Shown one piece after another: positions 50,701 to 59,389 of a stretch of 64,000 bases of DNA. Each line of letters starts with the position of its first letter. Position 1 is the stretch's first letter. The DNA comes from Bugulina stolonifera (lineage: Eukaryota; Bryozoa; Gymnolaemata; Cheilostomatida; Bugulidae), in assembly GCA_935421135.1 (NCBI GenBank), contig OW285190.1:2170001-2234000 (forward strand). The letters run 5' to 3'. The position numbers were made by a program, and so were the translations under genes. The notes under the pieces were generated by a model. The model ran no database searches. It was not told the DNA's origin and saw only the letters and a list, made by a program, of their open reading frames with translations.

Positions 50701-51141
50701 ATATAACTGCGTTTTATTATGGTGTACTCCCACGCAATATCAACTACAAAGCCTTTCTTGAAATCTCTGGGGCCCACTAAATAATACAGTAGCTTTAAAA
50801 ACATAAGCTAATAATTGTGGATAATTCCTCTATGAACTGTAATTATTATATTAATTATGTTTGGCTTTCAATTTTTTCAGACACTAAATTTTTTATTAGG
50901 ATAAGACAGGTTAAATGAAATTATAAAGTAACATCATTTTGTGATGTTATTGTTCTAGCTGATCAAATTTATTTGGATTACTGGGTTTGGATTTCAAATA
51001 AATCAAATTATCTAGCCATGTTGAAGAAAAGCCTACGAGTAGGCCTATAACAAGCAATGTTGGAAAAATAAAGCTACGAGCAGATGAATCGTACGTACCA
51101 GGAAAGTGGGAATGGTGCGAAACTAGTTCAGAAGCGGCCAT
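13996..51141 (-). CDS. C2H2 zinc-finger and AT-hook protein, 15 exons
   Basis: Exons in transcript order: 51099-51141, 43991-44218, 42302-42415, 39933-40082, 39202-39382, 37448-37514, 34101-34263, 32527-32618, 30987-31253, 26843-27028, 25776-25974, 21765-21894, 19178-19271, 15668-15847, 13996-14712. All junctions are GT-AG and all phases agree, giving 936 residues. It has 16 C2H2/C2HC fingers, beginning at residues 22, 237, 289, 318, 425, 476, 579, 608, 637, 667, 692, 721, 749, 778, 816 and 882. An AT-hook (KRPRGRPRKD) lies at 175-184. Ser/Thr/Pro-rich linkers lie at 45-235, 350-420 and 500-575. It is presumably a nuclear DNA-binding regulator. The order finger, AT-hook, C2HC finger, finger array recalls vertebrate ZFAT, but I cannot claim orthology. 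Several fingers and the AT-hook are split by introns, unlike KRAB-type arrays. Confidence 0.93.
15668..15847 (-). CDS. Zinc-finger gene exon 14
   Basis: It completes finger 9, carries finger 10 (CTYC...H...C, C2HC) and starts finger 11 (CPEC). It begins and ends in phase 0. Confidence 0.92.
16283..16398. repeat. Tandem repeat, 36 bp, three copies
   Basis: The unit ATAGTCACACATTAACATAT followed by ATACAATACAGGTAGC repeats three times with a few changes. It is intergenic to the exons, inside the last intron but one of the zinc-finger gene. Confidence 0.85.
17782..18013 (+). other. Candidate terminal exon on the plus strand
   Basis: After a TTCTAG acceptor the frame stays open for about 76 residues to a TAG at 18011-18013. 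It has ordinary, mixed composition (for example LELETYLLKSES and PDVFIVGPCMDYQSYG). A further open stretch lies at 17437-17694. I do not recognise the protein, and no upstream exon or polyadenylation signal was confirmed. It lies in an intron of the minus-strand zinc-finger gene. Confidence 0.3.
18985..19110. repeat. GGGTAGAGTA-type minisatellite
   Basis: Irregular repeats of about 8-10 bp (GTAGAGTAGGGG, GTAGTGTAGAGG) lie just downstream of exon 13 on the minus strand. Confidence 0.8.
19178..19271 (-). CDS. Zinc-finger gene exon 13
   Basis: It encodes finger 8, with four residues between its cysteines (CVVAEC...H...H), and ends with the first Cys of finger 9. Confidence 0.88.
20553..20608. 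repeat. Short tandem repeat, about 20 bp
   Basis: CAACAAATATCTGGGCTACT occurs about 2.5 times with small changes. Confidence 0.7.
21765..21894 (-). CDS. Zinc-finger gene exon 12
   Basis: It encodes finger 7 (YPCWLC...HVLSTH). It was found because exon 11 and exon 13 did not agree in phase. With this exon both junctions close correctly. The acceptor is GATTCCAG and the donor GTATCA. Confidence 0.85.
25776..25974 (-). CDS. Zinc-finger gene exon 11
   Basis: A low-complexity linker of Asn, Pro, Ser, Thr and acidic residues without fingers. Its GTAAAG donor leaves one base, completed by the exon at 21765-21894. Confidence 0.88.
26843..27028 (-). CDS. Zinc-finger gene exon 10
   Basis: It supplies the His ligands of finger 5 (CHFRDFH), an acidic linker and the whole of finger 6 (CFIC...HIDLH). 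A plus-strand frame of 77 codons over the same bases (26846-27079) is the shadow. Confidence 0.9.
27085..27170 (+). mobile_element. tRNA-like SINE relic
   Basis: A GTGTAGTGGTCTCTACCC stretch and a B-box GGGTTCAAACCCC (near 27134) have tRNA-like spacing. Similar B-boxes occur near 28645 (reverse), 44335 and 60128 (reverse), which suggests a dispersed SINE family. None folds as a complete tRNA that I could confirm. Confidence 0.35.
28737..28806. repeat. 22-bp duplication and poly-G run
   Basis: TGTCCCTAGGTTGTAGTACCTG occurs twice (28737 and 28766). The second copy runs into an unbroken G tract of about 20 bases. Confidence 0.85.
28862..29010. repeat. Hairpin minisatellite, 21 bp, seven copies
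   Basis: The unit is GTCCACATACGTGTGGAC plus a three-base spacer. Each unit is itself an inverted repeat (arms GTCCACA/TGTGGAC, loop TACG). All frames are open across it because of the repeat and are not taken as coding. Confidence 0.92.
30987..31253 (-). CDS. Zinc-finger gene exon 9
   Basis: It has a basic start (QEVKRIRHIKIDK), a long Ser/Thr/Ala-rich linker, then the Cys pair of finger 5 (VTCPCC) at its end. The His ligands lie in exon 10. Confidence 0.9.
32527..32618 (-). CDS. Zinc-finger gene exon 8
   Basis: It encodes finger 4 (YCRFCGKF...HLVKH) and a short acidic tail. It ends in phase 0 at GTAAGA. Confidence 0.9.
33268..33388. repeat. GT microsatellite and poly-G runs
   Basis: A (GT)n tract passes directly into a G-run at 33290-33300. 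A second G-run lies at about 33374-33387. Both are on the plus strand, in an intron of the zinc-finger gene. Confidence 0.9.
34101..34263 (-). CDS. Zinc-finger gene exon 7
   Basis: It has an acidic lead (DHSEPEELL) and then finger 3 (FTCGLC...H...H). The GTATAC donor leaves one base, completed as Gly by exon 8. Confidence 0.9.
34947..35271. repeat. Minisatellite, 21 bp, about 15 copies
   Basis: The unit CATGTGCTCTAACGGTACTCG is repeated. It is interrupted twice by a variant block (CTCTAATATAACGCCTGTGCTCTAATATAACGG, split here across units), so a higher-order repeat is visible. Confidence 0.92.
35950..36053. repeat. Tandem duplication, 52 bp
   Basis: CCCTCAGTAGATCCAACTCA begins each of two copies (35950 and 36002), which differ at a few positions. 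Confidence 0.85.
37326..37374. repeat. Tandem duplication, 21 bp
   Basis: GTTATACTACACATACACATT is present twice in a row. Confidence 0.8.
37448..37514 (-). CDS. Zinc-finger gene exon 6
   Basis: This 67-bp exon completes finger 2 (C2HC): Cys240, a His cluster at 249-253 and Cys260. It ends in phase 0. Confidence 0.85.
38217..38613 (+). CDS. Terminal exons of a small nested plus-strand gene
   Basis: Exon 38217-38332 follows a pyrimidine-rich TATTAG acceptor and ends at GTG before GTAAAA. Exon 38530-38613 follows TTGTTTAG and continues in phase to a TGA. An AATAAA lies at 38617-38622, four bases past the stop. The residues are acidic then basic (ENTAMDD, YERREKKV), followed by a Trp-rich end (WMTSWEPSNCW). 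If the first exon is not spliced it ends at a TAA at 38363-38365. The first exons were not found: a TATA box near 37040 and an ATG at 37095 are possible but do not give a phase match. The gene lies inside an intron of the zinc-finger gene, on the opposite strand. The family is not recognised. Confidence 0.42.
39202..39382 (-). CDS. Zinc-finger gene exon 5
   Basis: It starts with the second half of the AT-hook (GRPRKD), continues through a Ser/Gly linker and ends in YSCP, the first zinc ligand of finger 2. The last codon is split with exon 6 as Arg. Confidence 0.9.
39933..40082 (-). CDS. Zinc-finger gene exon 4
   Basis: It encodes a Ser/Pro-rich acidic linker and ends in YKRPR, the first half of the AT-hook. 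The GTATTG donor leaves one base, which exon 5 completes as Gly. Confidence 0.9.
42302..42415 (-). CDS. Zinc-finger gene exon 3
   Basis: It encodes a Ser/Thr-rich stretch followed by the basic run RNRKRER at residues 122-128, a likely nuclear localisation signal. It has a good TTTGCAG acceptor and GTAATG donor. Confidence 0.88.
43991..44218 (-). CDS. Zinc-finger gene exon 2
   Basis: It encodes residues 15-90 including finger 1 (VCGFC...H.....C), a C2HC type with CX2C, His38 and Cys44. The rest is a Gln/Ser-rich linker. Acceptor is TTGTAG and donor is GTGACA. Confidence 0.9.
44219..51098. other. First intron of the zinc-finger gene
   Basis: Nearly 7 kb without a convincing exon on either strand. 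It contains a 35-bp tandem duplication at 47066-47135 and scattered TGTACATGTA-type palindromes. Some open frames of 60-130 codons are present but have no splice sites or family signals. Confidence 0.6.
47066..47135. repeat. Tandem duplication, 35 bp
   Basis: CTACTAGGGGCACCTGCCGG begins both copies (47066 and 47101), which are otherwise nearly identical. Confidence 0.88.
51099..51141 (-). CDS. Zinc-finger gene exon 1 (start)
   Basis: The ATG at 51139-51141 opens a 14-residue start (MAASELVSHHSHFP) and leaves one base before a GTACGT donor. Exon 2 supplies the other two bases of an Asp codon. An upstream in-frame ATG is not needed, and the surrounding GCCAT context is typical of housekeeping promoters. 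Confidence 0.8.
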
Positions 51142-54100
51142 TTTTAATTGCCAAAGTCGGGAAGCCTCTTCCATAACTAAATTCTTATCCCGAGTCCACA
51201 GCATGGGCAGCAGTGGGAACAGAAGACAAATAATAATCCAAGTGAAGCCCGAGTGAATAGACAAAATTGGAATGATTATCTACTTGGTATGACCAGAAGA
51301 GGCGAGGCACAAGTAGGCTGGAGATATACGCCAGCTGCGAGTATTTAGCATGCATCAAGAACGCTTGACACACTGGAAATAAACATCGACACCCTGTTCA
51401 TGGATATAGTGTACAAAAACCCATCATTTCTGGAGCACTACCATTATAGTACCATGGGCAACCAAGTAGGCTCCACCCATAAGCAATTCCCTGGCCAGAA
51501 AAGCCAATCATGATTGGTTAAAGGCAATATGTAGAGTATTATTTTATTTCTTGGGTAGTTAACATTGTATAATGATATCTAGATGATATTATATTAGCTT
51601 ATGTCATCCAATTGTCTTAATTATGTGAACTAGTCTACAGAGTATGATTGCAGTATGCAATATATGTAATTAATTGCATTTACCTCTCATGACATCATGC
51701 AAGAAAATCAGTTTAGGTTGGACCCTGCTAGCCAAAGTGATAAAGTGGACTGAGACCAACTATACCACTAATTAATTATCAGCATTTACTTCTACTCCTG
51801 CCCTGGTAACACTTTCTCAAAACTGCTGCCAATTTGAGTTATTGAAATAGCTGACCCTGGGGGAAATCAGTACAATATTTGGAGCGCAGTATTTAGCCAG
51901 CAAAGCGTTACTTTGTGAAATAAAATCAGTCATGGTAGTTCAGAAAAATGATATTTTAACACCATGTAGGAGCTGAAAATCAGACTGGGCGGTGCTTAAC
52001 ACATGAGGTGTGTCTTTACTTATAGCCTGCATTCAGCAATAATAAACAATTGATTACACAATTCATTGAAATGGGTTATTCTTGGTCAGTTATTATACAA
52101 TGTAGTCATTGAATTTGTTCTATGGACTGTCTAGCTCTATTTCCTATAAGTGGTACAACTTATCCATGCTGAGTACTGCAGGGCCTGAAAGCTAGACATT
52201 CCAGAGTTATATATAGCTTAGCATTCAGAGTAGGCAGCGCTACAGTGATTAAAATATCTGAATTACAGGTTCAACTTGAATCAATTCAAAAGCTAAGCTA
52301 TTAAGTGGCTGCCTGCATGTTCAATACCATTGGATGCAGGATTCAGTTTTTTAGACAGCAACAGCTACCCGAAGTGATTACATCAAGTATGCAGTAACTT
52401 ATTGGTTGCTATACTGTTATGTAATGAATGTAGTACATACTGCGTATGTATAGTTTGTAAGTATATCCCATCAGCTGCAAGGCCCCTGGGGTCAGATAGG
52501 CTATGATTGAAAACTGAGACCTCTGCTATACACTAGACTCTATTAGTTGTATAATACTTGGCCAGAGAGTGAATACAATCATAAGTTTGATGTGTATTAA
52601 GTTTCCAGTTGGGGCTTAAGCACTCAATAAACCTATGCTGGCTGTTCAAATAAACCATGCAGGCTCTAGCCTGCCCGCCAGTCACTCAGTCATGTAATAT
52701 TATATAACAGCTTTGCTAGTCTACCCATTGGGGTCACAGTAATTTATAATGGCATTTTCATACAAACTTACTTTGACATTAAATGAAAGACGACAGCTAC
52801 GAGTGCCGCCCAATGCTGGGAGGGCAGGAGCTATTGATAAACGTAGGCTATATTGCCCTGCATAGTGTATAACCAACATGGCCTCCTCCGGTATGGGCCA
52901 GACTTATCATTATCAAAGGCACAGACTGTGTTAAGTACTCCTATTCACATTGACCATTCATTTATTGATTATCAGTGGAGGTCAATATTACATGTATATA
53001 AATAATCTGGGGCTGCATTTTAAACATATATGATTGAATGTGTAACCAAAAGCAACTGATTGCATGCTATAGGGTCTAAGGGGGCTAATCACTCAAAGTC
53101 ATCGAGTATTATCATGACCTAACATGTGCTTATTCAAACACAGGCCAACATTGTTATAAGCAGCAAGGGTATGCAATATAAAGCACTCCAGTCTTTACGT
53201 GACAAACATTCTAAGATAGGAAGGCCCCAGTAACTACAATAAATCAACGGCCAATTTCAATTCATAGCGAGAGTTTAGTGGTAGCCTACTTTCGAGGTAG
53301 GCAATGTTGAGTTGCATGGAGAGTTGGAGAGGGTTCATCAGCTTGAGCACTATCAGCACGGAACGTGCCAAAATATTACAAGATATTACACCAAAACCCA
53401 GTGACTATGAGTCAGGGTGTGTGATAGCTAGTCGTTCGAGTCCTTCCCAGAGATAAAATATAAGGCACTACCAACTATTAGCATCTCTTGTCACATGCAA
53501 GTGCCTCAGTAAGATCAATACTTTTCAAATTGATAGACAGATTGATACCCAATGAAGTGCAAATTGGGCCGCGGTTAAGACTGAATTGTCTGGGTCCATT
53601 CATTGCATTATTGATGATGTTTGCTTACAAATCGACAGATTCGATTCAGGTATTTAATTCATTCAGGAGCAATGAGTTTGTAGAATGGGGAAAGTAGAAC
53701 GTAATAGAGACTGAAGTAGAAGTCGATATGCAACTATGCATGCTAGCAATAAAATAGGCAATAGCCTTATAACAACTAACATAAGCCAGACTACAATAGC
53801 CTAGGCATAGGAACCTTGAGAGGTTTTACAACACCTGAAGATGAACAAGTTGAGCGAGACTGTTGAGAGCAACCATAAGTCCACAGCATCGATCACCAGA
53901 CAGTTAGAAGGCAGCAAACGATACAAGAAAAAGTGGTGGCAATTGCATAGCCCACCATAATCAATGGACCTATTTAAACACAGGGGGAATTGCAAGTTGT
54001 GGCGGCAACTGCAATAAATTTAAGCAATCTAAGTCACGGTTGAATCGGACTCTCATATATTGACTTATTAAATCGTTTGTAGCATTTTAGTTGAGTTTTG

Positions 54101-55560
54101 TTTGTCGGCTTTTGCGCAAAATGAAGTGTACCCTTATGAGACACAGAGCCACGTGATGTAGTGACGTCTTGCATATAACTATGGTGTTAATACTTATAGA
54201 ATTGAGTTTACAAATGTTTGTATTAACTAAGCCTAGATACAGCCTAGTAGTTCTAGGTGTACCAACATCACACTGCAGTAATCATGCAAATTGAAAGACT
54301 ACATGGTATGCTCCAGCATCAATACTTTAGGTACTAGCTACTGTTTTTATATTAGGGTTTAACTTTTAATCTACATATTTATATACGATCAGCTGTACTT
54401 GCACTGCATAGCTCGTAGTTTACATAATACTCATAAATAAACAGAGACCTAGCTTGTACCTATATGATAGTTACATGATAAACTAGGCATATATTACACT
54501 ATATTATGATCTATTATAATACAGCACATATGCATATTAGCCATAACTTGTACATTGCACTTTACACCCAACAAACTCATTTCTCTATGGCCATATTCTG
54601 AGTGAGTAAAATTATATATAATTCATTGACATCTACATTTTTTGTATATAAGCAAAATTTTAATCGAAACTCATCACTTGTCTCTTGCTTTTACTGTCAA
54701 ACCAATATGACAGTCATTGCTGGAAAGATTAGGCGCTGTAAGCATGTACATATGTAGCTACATCTGGTCCCATTTCCTGGTAACTAAACTACCAGATATC
54801 AACCATATGTTTTTCATCGGTAAAAATATGTCATAAGTTGCATTTGCAAAACCACAATAAATTGTCATATCATAATCATAAGATGATGATGCAATAGGGA
54901 CACTAAAGTGGGTGGTACACTGCTACTAGTAGGCCTACTAGCATTGCACATAGATATGCCAGAGATCAAGCTGGTTTGATCCATCTGTATAATTATCTGG
55001 AATACCCTTGGTCAGATGATCATCTGCTCAAACTATAAGACATGAGTGCTCATGATGCACTTTTGATAATTATCATTAGATTATCCTTAATGAGATGTAT
55101 TTTATCATAAACAAATGTAAATTTCACCACTAAAATGTGCTAGGCCTATACTAATACTACTTCTACTTAGGTTGGAAGAACTTTCCATTTCTAGTGAATT
55201 TGATAATTTATAAATAAGTGGAAAGAACTGCACCCAGTGGCCAGCAGTGTTCACATTACTGCATGATCTGGGTTATCCCAAGATAATCACAACCAGTTAA
55301 ATATCACTAGCTAAAGGCTTTTTATCATTACCACCATCACCATGACAATCACAATACAATTTTTTATTCACTTCTTTCAGTGAATTCCAGCCTGGCATTT
55401 GTCATTTGATTGTAACACAAATTAAACACCAAACTATTTGTGCGCTTACACAACAATGATTCACTCACCGGTGAGATAATCCATATTGCTGTGATATATT
55501 GCATAACACTGTGATTAGGAAATCCCTGCATCACCGTTCCTATAGCAGACCAAGTTTAAA

Positions 55561-55662
55561 ATGGCGACCCCCACGGCCACTCACTTCACTGGGCTGACTG
55601 GCACTCAGCCCAAGGTCGAAGTTCATATATATAAATCAGTGGATGCGATACAAGTTGTGTAA
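55561..55662 (+). other. Possible first exon (weak)
   Basis: An ATG in a good context (AAAATGGCG) opens 33 codons starting MATPTATHFTG, and an internal AAG/GTCGAAG could be a donor. This pattern is common at animal promoters. There is no downstream exon to support it. Confidence 0.18.
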
Positions 55663-57172
55663 TAGTCTGCATTAATTAACAAGCAGCAACCAAATTTGAA
55701 CAGTTTCTACATAACTCCATAGAAAATCAAGTTCAAAATCGAATTCAATGCTAATAAAAATTAAAAAGAAATCCCAAAGTCCGTTTCCTCTTTTGCACAC
55801 GAGGATTTTTAGTTAACACGTGTGTTTGTTTACACTAATTTGACTGTTAGCCAATAGATTGGTGAGATTACATTACGTTACCGAATAATACGTAACTTTA
55901 CAAGTGAAGACAACTACTTTAGTAACTTTTAAACTGGTAGCATAACTCCCGCTGGGTAAGGTTCAATGAGTTTTGTGCAACTAGGATACCATACCACCTC
56001 TCAGATATACTTCCAGATGCAATACGTTTGAAGTTTGAACTGTAGACTTTAGAACTTGTCTCATGAAACTGCTAGGAAATTTCAGATCAGTAAAGCAATG
56101 AGGTAACATAGTTACATGAAAATTGTGACATAGACACATGTACATGTGGGATTGAGAATAAGGACTAGCAGGGTTGTAAATGCTTTAGCTGGTGACAATC
56201 CCTGGTTTGAGAACAAAGCAAAATATATTGGAAGTGCTGGTTTCCCTGTTTACCAGTGATACATGCCACCTATACTGTTTTAAATTAGCTTTTCTAGAAA
56301 TGGTTGTTTTATAAAGACTTGGTCAAAGTCATGACTAAATAATATGACAATGTATTGTATTAAATGTAGCATATTGTGTTCTATTCTATTTGTTGATAAA
56401 TAATCTCCCAGTGTGTAGAATCCAGGATATACATGTAGCATCTCATGGGTATACAGCCTGAACCAATTTGAATGATGTTTCAACTGCTATAATAGCAATA
56501 TAGCAGTGGGACGTGCAATTGATCTCTTTTCTCTGGTTTTTAATTTTATCGACTGACCAGCTGAACTAGCCGCTTAGTCAAGATTATCCCCCCTCGCTTC
56601 AAAACCAGATGGTCACAGCATTTGCTGCCGATACACTACATTTAACCACATACATACGTGTACAGGATTAGTGCTGTCAGTACAGCATTTTCAGAACGAT
56701 TAGTCAACACCTTTTTATTATTTTACTTTTTGCTTGATATATTCAATAATTAGGATGGAAAGTTCAATTTACTCAATCAAACCTAACATGCAACGCTCAA
56801 TTTTATTACTCTAAATTGTGGGTTATGAGAAGTGTCGACTATTTCACAGGAAGTATTAGATCAATGGCTCGGCCCAAGTACCAGTGTGTGAGCCCTGGAG
56901 TTACATGTAGTCTGATGCCTGCACAGTATCTTGTGAAGACTGTTATAGACTGGTCATGTGGAGTTGTTTTCTCTACTCAATAAACGATATGTACTGAGTA
57001 ATACAGTAATTATAGATGAAAAATAATGAGTGTATGGCAATGTACAAGGTAGCGATTTACTGGAGAAGAAGTTAAGGGCATAACTTTTTCCCAGAACCTT
57101 AATATTTCATCTTGACATTGCCATAATTGGTTAACACATCACATCGTATTTGATTGCACTATATCACTATAT

Positions 57173-57640
57173 TGTAATGGTCACGCGCAGCCTCCCGACT
57201 ACATGACATTATCTTATATACTTACACTTGCTTGTACCCATTGTCTATGTAGTAGGATGTTACCTGTACACTTCCTATATGCATTACTGAGCATTTATAC
57301 CCTTTTTATACCCATGTAAAGAGGCCCGACCTCTCAGAAATATTTGATATTGATTTTGCATATGATCTAGATGATCTTAAGTATCTTTTGTCAAACCCGA
57401 CCTACTTTGGGTCGGCCATCGGGCTTCCGGCCGCCATATTGTTGTGCAATTTCCTGGCGACACTACGTCGGCCTTTTTAACGGAACTTCCTCCGGAAGTT
57501 CTATTACTATATAAAGGGCATCGTTTTTCTATTTGTTTTCTCAGTTCATGCTTGGATCTCAATAAAGGCACATCTATACTTATATACAGAGACTTTCACT
57601 TCGTAGATAGGTCATTCTAGTTGTTAAGGTCTTCGACCTT
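57173..57640 (+). mobile_element. LTR-like segment with TATA box and polyadenylation signal
   Basis: It begins TGTAATGG. A TATATAAAGG box at about 57511 is followed about 50 bp later by CAATAAAGGC. The region is less AT-rich than its surroundings and contains a GACC/GGTC hairpin near 57400. A promoter and a polyadenylation signal close together are typical of a retrotransposon LTR (U3-R). A possible end is GCAACA near 57640. No target duplication, tRNA primer site or second LTR was found, so it would be a solo or decayed LTR. Confidence 0.38.
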
Positions 57641-59080
57641 GCAACACGAACTTCCTACTAGGTGGATCACTCTCTTTCTCAGTATAGTAAACAAGCATTG
57701 ACTCGGGATCATATGGGTCGTCTTTGGTAGTTATTTGACTACTTGAACCTGTTAATCTTTCATGTAATGAGAAGGCCTAGCACCACTCATAGGCACTTCA
57801 TTTTGGACTCGGGCGTCGTCTTAGGACGACAGCACCAAAACCCAAAAACCATTACAATATTATGGAAGCAACAGCTAAACTCAAGTCAAAATTACACCAA
57901 TATATTATACAATATTATTCACTCTTATTCTAATTGTTCTTCAAATACATACATGTAAATTTTACAAGCAATCAAGCTAGAGTAGTGTAAGGTCAAAGTG
58001 ATAACACATGATATTAATATTCATACATCCAATAGTAGGGTTTAGTAGGGTGGACAGCGACTCACAACTCCAACACCATGGTCCAAGAACTCTATCAATA
58101 CTGCTTGTCCATAATGTCTAGTTTAAAACAAACCTGTCTGAAAAATGAATGTGTATTAATATACATGTATAATATGCATGCCACGTTTGTAATACATGTG
58201 TTGATGCGTAATTGTGGTTCCCAAACATGTTGAGCTTGAGGTGGCCACTCAAAAGCAGATATAATTATAAAGACATACATGTATGGTAGTCCAGTTTGTA
58301 TGTGCTGTGCATGTACATGTACTATCTGTATTGTGAGCTGTACCTGTGTACATATTGTGGAGTGTGGTAACATCAACATAGAAACTATTCCATTATTATT
58401 TTAATAAAGAACTGAAGACTGCATCAATAAATCAGCAAAATTAAAATATTATTTGATTACAAATACAGAATCTACATACAATGTGGTAATACTATTGAAA
58501 TTATGTATCATTAACACATGCATCTTTAAATAATAAATATTCAAGAGTCGTGTACAAATACATATTTACTGAAAGACGGTAAATTAAATTAAATTGTTTA
58601 AAATTTACAGGCTACAATGTGTCATGTAGGTACCGTCTAGTAAAAAACCAACGAAATCAATCATAAATAAGATTTCCCATAAAATTATTAGGCTTAAATA
58701 AAACAATAATATACTACTACGTAAAAGATTCACACCAACACAATATAGAACCAAAAATTTGCAAAATTTACAAAGATAATGTACAATACTTTAAAAATGT
58801 ACACAATAGCCTATTAACAATGAGATTACATACATACATACATACATGTACATACATTAGTAGTAAGTATATATTAATATTCAATAGTTAGATATCTTGA
58901 GTGCTTTTAATTCTACCCACCACCAAATAACCTGGACTGAACACTCAGGTGTAATGTTATGAACAGTTAGTGTATGTGGAATTGCACACCCTTGAACACA
59001 GCTTGTGGGTTGCTATACCGGGTGATGTGATCTAATACTAAGTTAAGGCACTGCACCATAGCAAGGACACCAGTGTGCGC

Positions 59081-59389
59081 TCAAGGAGTGGATTTAGCAG
59101 GTGGAGGAGAAGTGGGAGGGGGAGAAGTGCTCTTTGGGGATGGCACAGGTTCCCTCGATGTCTTGGGTAGATAAGGCTGTAGCTTAGCCTGGAGGGTTTG
59201 CATGCACTCGTTGAGGTTAATGTAGTGGAAGTTATGAGCCAAAGTGAGCCCAACTACGACAGCTACAACAAGGATAAGCACGACGTCCCTAGCGGTGACC
59301 TGGTCCAGGAACCCCTTAGACTCCACTTGTCTCCTTGGTACCTGCAGCGACTTTGGTACGACTACCGGCTGGAGCTCAGTCTTCTTCAC
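59081..59389 (-). CDS. Chromodomain gene exon 5 (stop)
   Basis: 102 codons and a stop. It contains the membrane helix (VVLILVVAVVVGLTL) and a Pro/Ser-rich tail ending AKSTP. Confidence 0.93.
   Translation of the reverse strand: MKKTELQPVVVPKSLQVPRRQVESKGFLDQVTARDVVLILVVAVVVGLTLAHNFHYINLNECMQTLQAKLQPYLPKTSREPVPSPKSTSPPPTSPPPAKSTP

Larger units (their letters stand above)
51142..59080. other. Intergenic region between the two host genes
   Basis: About 8 kb between the start of the zinc-finger gene and the 3' end of the chromodomain gene. The first few hundred bases should hold the zinc-finger gene promoter. Apart from the LTR-like piece at about 57.2-57.6 kb, a short ATG frame at 55561-55662 in a CpG-containing context and a CATA microsatellite near 58830, nothing recognisable is seen. 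Confidence 0.5.
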
